A DNA stretch of 39,466 nucleotides from JACVRW01 sp035705985 (GTDB lineage: Bacteria; Actinomycetota; Thermoleophilia; Solirubrobacterales; Thermoleophilaceae). The notes below the pieces were generated by a model. The model was not told the origin of the DNA and searched no databases. It saw only the letters and a program-made list of their open reading frames with translations. Each line of letters begins with the position of its first letter. Position 1 is the first letter of the stretch. Positions 29,688 through 37,716 of the stretch are shown here, piece after piece. The position numbers and the translations under genes were made by a program. The stretch is from NCBI GenBank assembly GCA_035705985.1, contig DASSVP010000177.1:1-39466 (forward strand). The letters run 5' to 3'.

Positions 29688-31094
29688 ATCACCTTCACGC
29701 TGATCAACGCCGACGCGCCCGCCCCGCTGGAGGTCGTCATCGCCGGCGGCGGTGTGGCCGGGCTCGAGGCGCTACTCGCCCTTCACGAGCTGGCCGGGCG
29801 GCGCGTGAGGGTCCAGCTCCTCGCGCCTGAGCGCGAGTTCGTCTACCGCCCGCTCGCCGTCGCCGAGCCCTTCGGGCTCGCACATCCCGCCCGGATCGAC
29901 CTCGCTGAGCTAGCGGAGGAGCACGGCGCCCATCACCGACGCGACTCATTGGCGGGCGTCGAACCCGATCGTCAGATCCTCCACACGGAAAGCGGGCGCA
30001 TGATGCGCTTCGACGCGCTGCTGCTGGCGATCGGAGCCCGTCCCGTCGAAGTGGTGCACGGCGCGCTCACGTTCCGTGGGCCGGAGGACGTCGCGGCCTT
30101 CGGCCGCCTGCTCGAGGAACTCGCGCGGGGACAGGTGAGCAGTGTTGCCTTCGCCGCGCACGAGCGCGTCAGGTGGGCGCTGCCGCTGTACGAACTGGCC
30201 CTTCTGTCGTCAGCCCACCTCGCATCACTCGGCGTGGAAGGCATCGAGTGGAAGCTCGTCACGCACGAGAGGATGCCGCTCGAGATCTTCGGAGAGCGCG
30301 CGAGCCGAACGGTTGCGAAACTGCTCGAGGACGCGGGCATCGAGGTCGTGACGGGGTGTGCCCCGCACATGTTGAAGGGCGGACGGCTCGTGTTCGAGGA
30401 TGGCGGCTCCTTGGACGTGGAGCGCGTCGTCGCCTCTCCCGAGCTGCGCGTTCCTTACCTGAACGGCGTTCCCCGCGGGGCCGGTGGCTTCATCCCCACG
30501 GACGACGTGGGCCGGGTCAAGGGCCTCGAGCGTGTCTTCGCCGCCGGAGACGCCACGTCGTTCCCAATCAAGCAGGGTGGCCTGGCGGCCCAGCAGGCGG
30601 ACGCGGCAGCGACGGCGATCGCGGCGCTGGCAGGGGTGTCTGTCGAGCCGCGGGCGCCCGACCTCCTGCTCCGGGCGGCGCTCCTCACCGGTTCGGCGCC
30701 TCAGTTCATGCGGGTCAGGCTGTCCGAGGAGGAGCCGACTTCCAAGGCGGGCCGAAGCGTCCTCTGGTGGCCTCCGGGCAAGGTCGCGGCTCGCCACCTT
30801 GCTCCCTACCTGGCCGGCCGCACCGAGGGCGGACAACCACCCCCGCTCGACGACGTCGAGACCCTGCTCGGGGAAGACGTCGAGGCGGCCGAGGCGGAGC
30901 GAACGGCTGCCCTCGAGCTCTCATACGCAGCCGCGGACGCGGACGCCGACTGGGAGGACTACGACAGCGCGCTCAAGTGGCTCGAGGTCGCCGAGAAGCT
31001 CAACGTGACGCTGCCGCCGGCCTATGCGCGGAAGCGCGACGAGTGGAGCCGAGCGCTGCCCCGCGTCACGGGCCCGTCGGCCCGCGGCGGATGA
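29688..31094 (+). CDS. NAD(P)/FAD-dependent oxidoreductase (NDH-2/SQR-like fold)
   Basis: This protein of about 468 aa has the FAD loop LEVVIAGGGVAGLEALLALH and DFVYRPLAVAEPF-type phrasing (here EREFVYRPLAVAEPFGLAHP), usual in sulfide:quinone- and NDH-2-like flavoproteins. LLLAIGARPVEV follows, and VFAAGDATSFPIKQGGLAAQ is the second FAD block. The Cys pairs of sulfide:quinone reductases are missing, so sulfide is not a likely substrate. The first canonical in-frame start, GTG 29754, lies inside the GGGVAG loop and would destroy the fold. The frame is open from a TGA at 29679. ATC 29688 is in frame, and GTG 29678 would give Met-Ser-Asp-Ile-Thr if one base were removed. The start is therefore unresolved. 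Confidence 0.8.
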   Translation: MTFTLINADAPAPLEVVIAGGGVAGLEALLALHELAGRRVRVQLLAPEREFVYRPLAVAEPFGLAHPARIDLAELAEEHGAHHRRDSLAGVEPDRQILHTESGRMMRFDALLLAIGARPVEVVHGALTFRGPEDVAAFGRLLEELARGQVSSVAFAAHERVRWALPLYELALLSSAHLASLGVEGIEWKLVTHERMPLEIFGERASRTVAKLLEDAGIEVVTGCAPHMLKGGRLVFEDGGSLDVERVVASPELRVPYLNGVPRGAGGFIPTDDVGRVKGLERVFAAGDATSFPIKQGGLAAQQADAAATAIAALAGVSVEPRAPDLLLRAALLTGSAPQFMRVRLSEEEPTSKAGRSVLWWPPGKVAARHLAPYLAGRTEGGQPPPLDDVETLLGEDVEAAEAERTAALELSYAAADADADWEDYDSALKWLEVAEKLNVTLPPAYARKRDEWSRALPRVTGPSARGG

Positions 31095-31114
31095 CCGCCC
31101 AGGGCACCGGCCGC

Positions 31115-31318
31115 CTAGGGGCGCCGGCGCGGCGGCGCCCCGACCCTGCGCTCGGCCAGGATGACGAGAAGCGGGTAGCCGATCGCGAGCACGATTCCCA
31201 AGGCGAGCGCGACGATGAGGGCGAAACCTAGGCCCTCGACGATAAGCGCGGCGGCGATGGCGACCACAACGAGCGTAACCACGGAGAGGTGGATAGCCAT
31301 CCAGCGTTCGTTTCTCAT
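31115..31318 (-). CDS. Small two-helix membrane protein
   Basis: The 67-aa product has two hydrophobic segments (HLSVVTLVVVAIAAALIVEG and FALIVALALGIVLAIGYPLL) and a basic C-terminal tail (RRVGAPPRRRP), so both ends are probably cytoplasmic. The ATG at 31318 follows AAAGGAG at ideal spacing, which supports a real gene. No family is recognised. It converges on the flavoprotein gene, ending 20 bp past its stop. Confidence 0.65.
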   Translation of the reverse strand: MRNERWMAIHLSVVTLVVVAIAAALIVEGLGFALIVALALGIVLAIGYPLLVILAERRVGAPPRRRP

Positions 31319-31595
31319 CGGAAGCTCCTTTGCCAGCTTCGGCGATTCTCCGCCGACGCTCCCATGGCAACATCCGTGGTACCCGCGTGACCTGATGCGT
31401 GAGAACTACGGAGCCGCGAACCGACCCGGAGTCGTCGCAGCGCAGCCCGTGGGCATAGTGGAGGGTCGCCAACCAGCACCGCCACGCTCGCCAGGGCTCG
31501 CGAAGTCAGTAGTTGACCGCCATCGGCTGCGGGTTACTGCCGTTGGACCGCCGCGCCAGCGGAGCTAGCTTGGGAAGGCTGGGAAAGGAGCCGTG

Positions 31596-31784
31596 ATGAG
31601 GTACTGGCACCGGATGAATCACTGGCAGCACGTCGCGGTCTGCGCGGGTCTGATGGTCGTCGCCTTTGTACTCGTCGGCGTCGGGGCGGGCACGCTCGCG
31701 TTCATCGCCCCGCTCGGCTGCGCGTTGATGATGGGCATGATGATCTGGGGGATGGTGCGCGGCGCAGGCCACGGCCACCACTGA
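31596..31784 (+). CDS. Small membrane protein with His-rich tail
   Basis: This 62-aa protein has a His/Trp-rich start (MRYWHRMNHWQH) and two hydrophobic segments (VAVCAGLMVVAFVLVGVGAG; FIAPLGCALMMGMMIWGMV). It ends in GAGHGHH. The Met, His and Cys content could suit metal (copper or similar) binding, but that is inference. The ATG at 31596 follows GGAAAGGAG; an in-frame GTG at 31593 is just ahead. No family is recognised with confidence. It stands alone, between the small membrane gene and tRNA-Arg. Confidence 0.65.
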   Translation: MRYWHRMNHWQHVAVCAGLMVVAFVLVGVGAGTLAFIAPLGCALMMGMMIWGMVRGAGHGHH

Positions 31785-32014
31785 CCACCCAGTAGTCGTC
31801 AGTCCGGCTCGCGCGGGAGAGCAACGGATAGGTGGAGATCGCCCGCACCGGCCCCGCACTCCGCGGCCGGCGGCGTGGGCCACTCGCTCGGCAATCTGGA
31901 ACGCGCCCAGCGTGCCGCAGGAGCGTGCCACGCCCGAGAGCAAGCAGCGGCGCTCAGGCCGGGATCGGGCCAAGCACGCCGCTCGGTACAAGCGCCGACT
32001 CGCGCCATGACGAG
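31785..32014. other. Gap before tRNA-Arg with nothing recognised
   Basis: No gene, repeat or strong hairpin could be supported in this 230-bp stretch. Open frames here are composition-driven shadows. Confidence 0.3.
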
Positions 32015-32088
32015 CGCCCCGGGCAGGACTCGAACCTGCGACCCGCGGCTTAGAAGGCCGCCGCTCTATCCAGCTGAGCTACCGGGGC
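32015..32088 (-). tRNA. tRNA-Arg (anticodon TCT)
   Basis: On the minus strand: acceptor GCCCCGG with CCGGGGC, D arm GCTC...GAGC, anticodon stem GCGGC with GCCGC around the loop CTTCTAA (anticodon TCT), T arm GCAGG-TTCGAGT-CCTGC, discriminator G. CCA is not encoded. The whole cloverleaf pairs well. Confidence 0.95.
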
Positions 32089-32122
32089 AACGGGTTAAGG
32101 GTAGGTCAGCGGCCGGGCAGGG

Positions 32123-32578
32123 TCAGCGCCCGCCGCCCCCGCCGATCGACGAGCCGGAGAAGAAGAAGAACCAGATCTCGAACGCGGCGGCCGCGATGAG
32201 GACCGTGACCACGACCACCCGCTCGGCGCCGGAGATGCGCGCGGCCGCCCGCTGATCGGGCCGCTCGCCTCGCATGCTGCGGAGCCACGGCGCGTGGGTG
32301 CGGACCGTCGGCGCGGTGCCGGTGGCGTCCTGGTAGGCCGACATGACGAGCTTGAGGAGCTGGTACAGCCCCCAGCTGAACGCGATCAGGGCGATGATCA
32401 CGATCGCGTAGGCGCCCATGGACGGCTGGCTGTTCTCCCCCTGGACCTTCGAGCCGAGCCACACGGCGAGCAGCGGGCTGCCCGTCCAGACATTGAGGGC
32501 GAGGAACGCCATGGCGGCGGCGAGCAGAATCGGCTTGAGCCGTCCGCGAGACTGCGATTCCTGTGCGGTTTCGGCCAT
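32123..32578 (-). CDS. Membrane protein, three transmembrane helices
   Basis: The 151-aa product has hydrophobic segments LKPILLAAAMAFLALNVWTG, YAIVIIALIAFSWGLYQLLK and VVVVTVLIAAAAFEIWFFFF, then a Gly/Ser-rich end (SGSSIGGGGGR). The end resembles small transporter or stress-membrane proteins of actinobacteria, but no family is recognised. It lies between two tRNA genes on the same strand, 6 bp after the tRNA-Pro end, so read-through from the tRNA promoter is possible. The ATG at 32578 has no strong ribosome site. It is a soundly predicted membrane protein of unknown function. Confidence 0.7.
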   Translation of the reverse strand: MAETAQESQSRGRLKPILLAAAMAFLALNVWTGSPLLAVWLGSKVQGENSQPSMGAYAIVIIALIAFSWGLYQLLKLVMSAYQDATGTAPTVRTHAPWLRSMRGERPDQRAAARISGAERVVVVTVLIAAAAFEIWFFFFSGSSIGGGGGR

Positions 32579-32584
32579 CTGAGA

Positions 32585-32658
32585 TCGGGGCGCCCGGATT
32601 TGAACCGGGGACCTCCGCCACCCAAAGGCGGCGCGCTACCAGGCTGCGCCACGCCCCG
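32585..32658 (-). tRNA. tRNA-Pro (anticodon TGG)
   Basis: On the minus strand: acceptor CGGGGCG with CGCCCCG, D arm GCGC...GCGC, anticodon stem CCGCC with GGCGG around TTTGGGT (anticodon TGG), T arm CCCGG-TTCAAAT-CCGGG, discriminator A. CCA is not encoded. The gene starts 51 bp upstream of the divergent DUF1015 gene. Confidence 0.95.
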
Positions 32659-32709
32659 TCCGGACGGAGTCTAGGCCGCGCCTCGGCTCGCGCTAGGGTG
32701 GCGCGGCTC

Positions 32710-33963
32710 ATGGCAGATGTTCAGCCGCTCAGGACGCTGAGGTACGACCCCGCCGTGGCGGGGCCGCTCGACGAGCTCATCGCTCCGCCCTATGACGTGA
32801 TCGACGACGGGCTGCGCGCGGAGCTGGCCGCGAAGAGCCCGTACAACGTCGTCGAGCTCGACCTTCCGCGCAGCTACGGGGCGGCCGCCGAGACGCTCGC
32901 GGAGTGGCGTGACAAGGGGGTCCTCGTCCAGGAGGACGAGCCGGCGCTGTGGGTGCTGCGACAGGAGTACACCGCTCCGGACGGCTCAACCCGCACGCGC
33001 ACCGGCTTCTTCGCGCGCGTGCGCGTGGAGGAGTACGGCGCGGGCAGGATCCGGCCGCACGAGCGGACCCATCCCGGGCCGAAGGAGGACCGGCTGAAGC
33101 TGACGCGGGCGACGAAGGTCAACCTCTCCCCGATCTTCAGCCTGTTCCCCGACCCGAGCGGCGCGGCCCGCGAGGCGCTCGCTCAGGCAACGGAGGCCGA
33201 GCCGTTCGCTGAGGCGACGGACCACGAAGGCACCCGCAACTCCCTCTGGCGGGTGGCAGACCCGGACGGCATGTCAGCGCTCCAGGGGGCGCTCTCGGAC
33301 GCCGAGCTCCTGATCGCCGACGGGCACCACCGCTACGAGACCGCGCGCGTCTACGCCGACGAGCTGGGCGGCGAGGGCGACCACCGCTACGTCCTCATGC
33401 TCCTGGTCGCGCTCGAGGATCCCGGCCTGCTGGTCTTCCCCACGCACCGGCTCCTCACCGGCCTCAAGGACGACACCGGCAAGCAGATCGCCATCCGCGA
33501 CACCGCCAGACGCGACTTCGACATCGAGGAGCTCGGCGACACCCGCGAGCTCGAGCCGCCGGCCGGCGCCGACGAGGTCGCCTTCGGCTACATGGACAGC
33601 TTCTTCAAGCGGCCCTTCCGCTTCACGCTGAAGGACCAGCGCATCGCGGACGAGGCACTCACCGGGATGCCGGAGCCCTACCGCCGGCTCGACACCGCCG
33701 TGCTCGAGGCGATCGTCCTTCGCGGCGCGCTCGGAATGAGCGAGGACGACATCGCGCACCTCCGCGGGCTCGACTACTCCAAGGGCCTCGACGACGCGAT
33801 CGAGCGCGTCGAGTCCGGCGAAGCCGACGCAGGCTTCTTCATGCGCGCCACCCCCGTCGAGCAGGTCCGCGAAGTGGCGGGGGCGGGCGAGTCGATGCCG
33901 CCGAAGTCCACCTACTTCTATCCGAAGGTCCCGACCGGCCTCGTGTTCAATCCGCTGGCGTGA
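32710..33963 (+). CDS. DUF1015 family protein (putative hydrolase/kinase-like)
   Basis: This 417-aa protein matches the DUF1015 layout: PLRTLRYDPAVAGPLDELIA, then PPYDVIDDGLRAELAAKSPY near the start, the invariant-looking RIRPHERTHPGPKEDRLKL, SPIFSLFPDP, the His-rich LLIADGHHRYETARVYADEL, FPTHRLLTG, and FFMRATPVEQVREVAGAGES with PPKSTYFYPKVPTGLVF at the end. The family is widespread, was listed as conserved unknown, and is suspected of phosphoryl-transfer or hydrolase activity. The start ATG 32710 lies in a short leader just after tRNA-Pro; the frame open from 32563 is not needed. Its TGA overlaps the GTG of the adenosyltransferase gene, so the two are coupled. Confidence 0.88.
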   Translation: MADVQPLRTLRYDPAVAGPLDELIAPPYDVIDDGLRAELAAKSPYNVVELDLPRSYGAAAETLAEWRDKGVLVQEDEPALWVLRQEYTAPDGSTRTRTGFFARVRVEEYGAGRIRPHERTHPGPKEDRLKLTRATKVNLSPIFSLFPDPSGAAREALAQATEAEPFAEATDHEGTRNSLWRVADPDGMSALQGALSDAELLIADGHHRYETARVYADELGGEGDHRYVLMLLVALEDPGLLVFPTHRLLTGLKDDTGKQIAIRDTARRDFDIEELGDTRELEPPAGADEVAFGYMDSFFKRPFRFTLKDQRIADEALTGMPEPYRRLDTAVLEAIVLRGALGMSEDDIAHLRGLDYSKGLDDAIERVESGEADAGFFMRATPVEQVREVAGAGESMPPKSTYFYPKVPTGLVFNPLA

Positions 33964-34514
33964 AGATCTACACGCGCAAGGGAGACGACGGCACCACCGG
34001 CCTCTGGTACGGCGGCCGCGTGCCGAAGTTCGCGGGCCGGCCGGAGGCGTACGGCTCGATCGACGAGGCCGGCTCGGCGCTCGGGCTGGCCCGCGCGGCG
34101 GCCGAGAAGCCGGGCGAGCTCTACGACGACATCCTCCGGCTCCAGAACGAGCTGTTCATCGCCGGCGCCGAGCTGGCCACCGCGCCCGAGGCCGCGGAGC
34201 GCCTCCAGGCCGGCGTCTCGAAGGTCACGCCCGACATGATCGAGCGGCTCGAGGGCGACATCGACCGCTACATGGAGCGCGTCGAGCTGCCGCCCAAGTT
34301 CGTCATCCCCGGCGGCACGGAGCTGTCCGCTCGCCTCGACGTGGCGCGCGCGGCTGTGCGCAGGGCCGAGCGCCGGGTAGCCGAGCTGAAGAATGACGGC
34401 GAGCTCGCCGACGACACCGTCCTGATGTACCTGAACCGGCTCTCCGACGCGGTCTATGCGATGGCCCGCTTCGCGGACGAGCCGGAGCCTGAGCTCTTCG
34501 AGGGGAGAGGATGA
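33960..34514 (+). CDS. PduO-type cob(I)alamin adenosyltransferase
   Basis: The 184-aa product has the PduO/MMAB signature. MKIYTRKGDDGTTGLWYGGR at the N-terminus holds the ATP-binding Tx(R/K)xGDxGxT pattern. SIDEAGSALGLARA, LRLQNELFIAGAEL and FVIPGGTELSARLDVARAAV with RRAERRV complete the known set. It adenosylates cob(I)alamin to coenzyme B12, which suits a genome that also carries the B12-dependent radical SAM enzyme at 7188-9038, although the latter uses methylcobalamin. The GTG at 33960 overlaps the upstream stop (GTGA). The stop overlaps the OsmC ATG (ATGA, 34511-34514), so three genes form one operon. Confidence 0.9.
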   Translation: MKIYTRKGDDGTTGLWYGGRVPKFAGRPEAYGSIDEAGSALGLARAAAEKPGELYDDILRLQNELFIAGAELATAPEAAERLQAGVSKVTPDMIERLEGDIDRYMERVELPPKFVIPGGTELSARLDVARAAVRRAERRVAELKNDGELADDTVLMYLNRLSDAVYAMARFADEPEPELFEGRG

Positions 34515-34906
34515 AAGCAACCGCACGCCGTGAGAGCGGCACGCTTCGACACGAGGTCGAGATGCGCGACCACACGCTGTTCGCCGACGAGCCCAAGGAG
34601 GAGGGCGGCGACGACTCCGGCCCCAGCCCGCAGGAGCTGCTGGCGGCGAGCCTGGCGAGCTGCACCGCGATCACGATCGAGATGTACGCCATCCGGAAGG
34701 GCTGGGAGATCGGCGACGTGACGGTTCAGGTGGACTACGAGCCGGCCCAGCGCGGCTCCCCGACCCGCTTCAGGATGCGGGTGGACCTCCCGAAGGAGCT
34801 GCCCGAGGAGCAGCGCGAGCGCCTGATGCAGATCGGGGCGAAGTGCCCGGTGCACCGCGTGCTCGAGGGCGAGGTGATGTTCGAGGAGAGCGTCGAGCTG
34901 GTCTAG
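34511..34906 (+). CDS. OsmC family peroxiredoxin-like protein
   Basis: This 131-aa protein carries the two redox Cys of the OsmC/Ohr superfamily: LAASLASCTAITIEMYAI (Cys51) and MQIGAKCPVHRVLEG (Cys112). Members reduce organic hydroperoxides using the Cys pair, with thiol reductants. The YhfA/OsmC-type spacing and the short length fit the OsmC branch rather than true Ohr. The ATG overlaps the adenosyltransferase stop, so it belongs to the DUF1015 operon. The stop faces a convergent GNAT gene, with 13 bp between them. Confidence 0.87.
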   Translation: MKATARRESGTLRHEVEMRDHTLFADEPKEEGGDDSGPSPQELLAASLASCTAITIEMYAIRKGWEIGDVTVQVDYEPAQRGSPTRFRMRVDLPKELPEEQRERLMQIGAKCPVHRVLEGEVMFEESVELV

Positions 34907-34919
34907 GCGGCCGCCCGCT

Positions 34920-35684
34920 CTACGCCGCCCCGCCAGCCAAGCTTGCGGTGCGGCGCTCCCACATCGAGAGTTGCCCGAGCGCCCGGAAGCCCTCGCGCTC
35001 GTAGACCGGGGAGCCCATTTTGGTGGCCACGAGCGAGGCGGTCTCGCTGCCGCGCTCCGCGGCGTCGCCGAGGGCCTGCCTCAGCAGGTCGCCGGCGATG
35101 CCGCGGCCGCGCGCCTCGGGCACCACCGCGACCATCTGCACCTCGGTGTTGCCCTCGTGGTCCGCCGTGGTCATGCAGCCAACCGGGCGGCCGTCTTGGC
35201 GGAACACGTAGATGTGGACGGCGCCGTCGGGGAGCGTCTGCAGCGCCCGCGAAAACGAGTCCGTGCCGAACGTGTACGCCTGATCGTTGACCTGGCCGAC
35301 CTCGTCCACCCGCCCGTCCGAGATGGAGCGGGGGTGCGATGGCGGCTGGAGGCCCTTCAGATCGTGGAGCATCGCCACCGGCTGGGCGTCGAGCACGTGG
35401 CCGCGGCCCTCGAGGAAGCGCCCGGCCGCGTCGCCGTCCTCGCCGGGCGGCACCCAGACCGTCCACTTCGCGCCGATCTCGCGGTAGGCGGAGGCGATCT
35501 CGTCGTAGGCCGCCTGCAGCTGCGCCGCGCTGCGGAAGAGCACCGCGTTGACCACGGCGCGCTCGGGGGCGGCCGGCACGACCGCCGCCACGATGCCGTC
35601 CAGCTCGAGCACGCGCGCGCCGTCGGACGCGCGACCCACGAGCCGGTACCAGTGGAACATCGACTCCAGGACGCGGTCGATCAC
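34920..35684 (-). CDS. GNAT-family N-acetyltransferase
   Basis: The 254-aa protein has an N-terminal part without a named motif. Its C-terminal GNAT domain includes TEVQMVAVVPEARGRGIAGD (the RxxGxA acetyl-CoA loop), LLRQALGDAAERGSETASLV and SPVYEREGFRALGQLSMWER (the closing Tyr-Gly-Phe region). It acetylates an amine of unknown identity. The GTG start overlaps the nicotinamidase stop (GTGA, 35681-35684), so the two genes form a pair. Confidence 0.85.
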   Translation of the reverse strand: MIDRVLESMFHWYRLVGRASDGARVLELDGIVAAVVPAAPERAVVNAVLFRSAAQLQAAYDEIASAYREIGAKWTVWVPPGEDGDAAGRFLEGRGHVLDAQPVAMLHDLKGLQPPSHPRSISDGRVDEVGQVNDQAYTFGTDSFSRALQTLPDGAVHIYVFRQDGRPVGCMTTADHEGNTEVQMVAVVPEARGRGIAGDLLRQALGDAAERGSETASLVATKMGSPVYEREGFRALGQLSMWERRTASLAGGAA

Positions 35685-36220
35685 GTGATCGTGGCGCCTG
35701 CGGCGCGGAGCTCGTCGAGCGCGCGCTCGGAGTCGCCCGGCTGCACGTCGATGCCGCGGATCCCGGCGCGGTCCACCGTCACCCGAAAGCCCTGGCGCAG
35801 CGCGTCGGCGGCGGTCTGCCTCACGCAGTAGTCGGTGGCCAGCCCGACCACGGTCACCTCGTCGATGTCGTTCCTCCGAAGCACGTCCGCGAGCTCGGTC
35901 TCCTCGAAGCCGGAGTAGCCCTCGAGGTGCGGCTCATAGCCGGCGTCGACGATCACGTCTACCTTCGCGCGGTCCAGTGCGTCGTGCAGCTCCGCGCCCG
36001 GAGTGCCCTGCACGCAGTGCGGCGGCCAGGGGCCGCCCTGCGCCGCGAATGATGCGTGATTCGGCGGGTGCCAGTCGCGCGTCGCCACGACCAGGTCGAA
36101 GTCCCCGGAGTCGATCAGCTCTCCCACCCGCCCGGCGATGGCATCGCCGTCCGCGACGGGCAGCGCGCCCCCTGGCGTGAAGTCGTTCTGGAAGTCGATG
36201 ATGAGTAGAGCGCGTCCCAC
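35681..36220 (-). CDS. pncA: Nicotinamidase/pyrazinamidase-like isochorismatase-fold protein, catalytic Lys absent
   Basis: The 179-aa product has nicotinamidase layout: Asp9 (LLIIDFQNDF), metal ligands Asp49, His51 and His55 (TRDWHPPNHASF), His68 (PPHCVQGT), and catalytic Cys132 (GLATDYCVRQTAADA). The reaction would be nicotinamide to nicotinate for NAD salvage. The catalytic Lys that should sit at the end of the central strand (KG before the YSGF motif) is Ala93 here (VIVDAGYEPHLEGYSGF). The codon reads GCC, three changes from AAG. Either a neighbouring residue substitutes or activity is altered or lost. It is divergent from the NUDIX gene by 17 bp and coupled to the GNAT gene. Confidence 0.82.
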   Translation of the reverse strand: MGRALLIIDFQNDFTPGGALPVADGDAIAGRVGELIDSGDFDLVVATRDWHPPNHASFAAQGGPWPPHCVQGTPGAELHDALDRAKVDVIVDAGYEPHLEGYSGFEETELADVLRRNDIDEVTVVGLATDYCVRQTAADALRQGFRVTVDRAGIRGIDVQPGDSERALDELRAAGATIT

Positions 36221-36237
36221 ACTTCGATAATAGGCGC

Positions 36238-36780
36238 GTGCGGGAGTACCTCCTGACTCCGGAAGAGGCGGCGGCGATGGACGCGCCTGGCACCAAGGAC
36301 GCAGCGGTGCTGGTCCCGCTGTCCCGCGACCCGCTGACCGCCGTCTTCACCGAGCGGCGCGCGGACCTGCGCCGCCACGCGGGCGAGATCTCGTTCCCCG
36401 GCGGTCGCCAGGACCACCCGGAGGAGGACCTCCGCGCCACCGCGCTGAGGGAGGCGGAGGAGGAGATCGGACTGGACCCGGCCGGTGTCGAGCTGGTCGG
36501 GGCCCTCCCGCCCGTCGGGACGTTCGTCACCGGCTACCGGATCTTCCCGTTCGTCGGGGTGATCCAGCCCGGCCAGACCTGGAGGCCTCAGGCGAGCGAG
36601 GTGGCTGAGGTGCTCGAGTTCACGCTCGCGGACCTCGTTCGCGGACACGAGCTGCAGCGGCTGATCCGCAAGGGCGTGCCGATCAAGACGCCGACCTACA
36701 CCGTGGACGGCCACCTCGTCTGGGGAGCGACCGCACGGATCGTGCAGTCGCTCCTCGAACGCCTCGCCCCTCTGCTCTAG
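36238..36780 (+). CDS. NUDIX hydrolase, CoA pyrophosphatase-like
   Basis: This 180-aa protein has the CoA-diphosphatase signature (ERRADLRRHAGEISFPGGRQ) immediately before the Nudix box (GGRQDHPEEDLRATALREAE then EEIGL, matching Gx5Ex7REUxEExGU). It likely cleaves CoA and related nucleotides to 4'-phosphopantetheine and 3',5'-ADP. Start GTG 36238 is divergent from the nicotinamidase gene, with 17 bp between starts, so a shared promoter is implied. Its stop overlaps that of the convergent rhodanese gene in CTAG (36777-36780). Confidence 0.87.
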   Translation: MREYLLTPEEAAAMDAPGTKDAAVLVPLSRDPLTAVFTERRADLRRHAGEISFPGGRQDHPEEDLRATALREAEEEIGLDPAGVELVGALPPVGTFVTGYRIFPFVGVIQPGQTWRPQASEVAEVLEFTLADLVRGHELQRLIRKGVPIKTPTYTVDGHLVWGATARIVQSLLERLAPLL

Positions 36781-37619
36781 ACGTCCTTCTCGATCGGAAC
36801 GGCCACCATGTTGCCCCACTCGGTCCACGAGCCGTCGTAGTTCTTGACGTCGCTCTCACCGAGCAGCTCGTGGAGCACGAACCAGGTATGCGCGGAGCGC
36901 TCGCCGATGCGGCAGTAGGCGATGATCGGGTTGCCGTCCACCACGCCCTTGCCGCTGTAGAGCTCGCGGAGCTCGTCGGCGGACTTGAAGGTGCCGTCCT
37001 CCTTCACGGCCTGCGCCCACGGCACCGACGCGGCGCCCGGGATGTGGCCGGCGCGCTGCGCGCCCTCCTGCTCGTAGCCCGCCATGGCGATCAGCTCGCC
37101 CGAGAACTCCTGCGGCGAGCGCACGTCCACGAGGCGCGTCTTCGAATCGAGCGCGTCGAGCACCTCGTCGCGCTTCGCGCGGATGGCCGGGTCGCCCTCC
37201 TGCGCGTTGAAGGTCTGGGCGGAGTAGCTCGGGACGTCGGTCGACGTCGGGCGCCCCTCCGAGATCCACTTCTCGCGCGGGCCGTTCATCAGCTTCACGT
37301 CGTGGTGGCCGTAGTACTTGAGGTACCAGTACGTGTAGGCGGCGAACCAGTTGTTCCGGTCGCCGTAGAGCACGATCGTGTGCTCGTTGGAGACCCCGCG
37401 GCTGCCGAACAGCTCACCGAACTCGGCCGGGCCGAGGAAGTCGCGCTTCACCTGGTCCTGGAGGTCCTTCTTCCAGTCGAACCCGATCGCGCCCGGGATG
37501 TGCGCCTCGGCGTACAGGGCGGGGTTCTCGTCCACTTCCACGATCCGAATGGACTCGTCGCTCAGGTGGTCCTCGACCCACTGCGTGTCGACGAGCACGT
37601 CGTTGGCGTAGTCCGCCAC
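36777..37619 (-). CDS. Two-domain rhodanese / sulfurtransferase
   Basis: This 280-aa protein has two rhodanese domains. The first lacks the Cys (HTIVLYGDRNNWFAAYTYWY) and the second carries it (PIIAYCRIGERSAHTWFVLH, Cys236, loop CRIGER). The known domain headers are present: VDTQWVEDHLSDESIRIVEV and TRLVDVRSPQEFSGE. It transfers sulfane sulfur from thiosulfate or 3-mercaptopyruvate to thiol acceptors. GTG 37619 follows a near-consensus GGAGGAAGC ribosome site, while the longer open frame to 38687 is antisense shadow of the next gene. It likely has its own promoter in the 97-bp gap before the sigma4-like gene. Confidence 0.9.
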   Translation of the reverse strand: MADYANDVLVDTQWVEDHLSDESIRIVEVDENPALYAEAHIPGAIGFDWKKDLQDQVKRDFLGPAEFGELFGSRGVSNEHTIVLYGDRNNWFAAYTYWYLKYYGHHDVKLMNGPREKWISEGRPTSTDVPSYSAQTFNAQEGDPAIRAKRDEVLDALDSKTRLVDVRSPQEFSGELIAMAGYEQEGAQRAGHIPGAASVPWAQAVKEDGTFKSADELRELYSGKGVVDGNPIIAYCRIGERSAHTWFVLHELLGESDVKNYDGSWTEWGNMVAVPIEKDV

Positions 37620-37716
37620 GCTTCCTCCTAAATCTCCTGAAAACCGGTCGAGAATTACGGTACCGAAGGCCGGGCGTAGTACACCGCTCCGCCGCCAGGG
37701 GTATCGTGGTCGGCCG

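Noticed and set aside
35681..35688. TCACGTGA palindrome
   Set aside because: Lies across the overlapping stop/start of two coupled genes and arises from the coding sequence.
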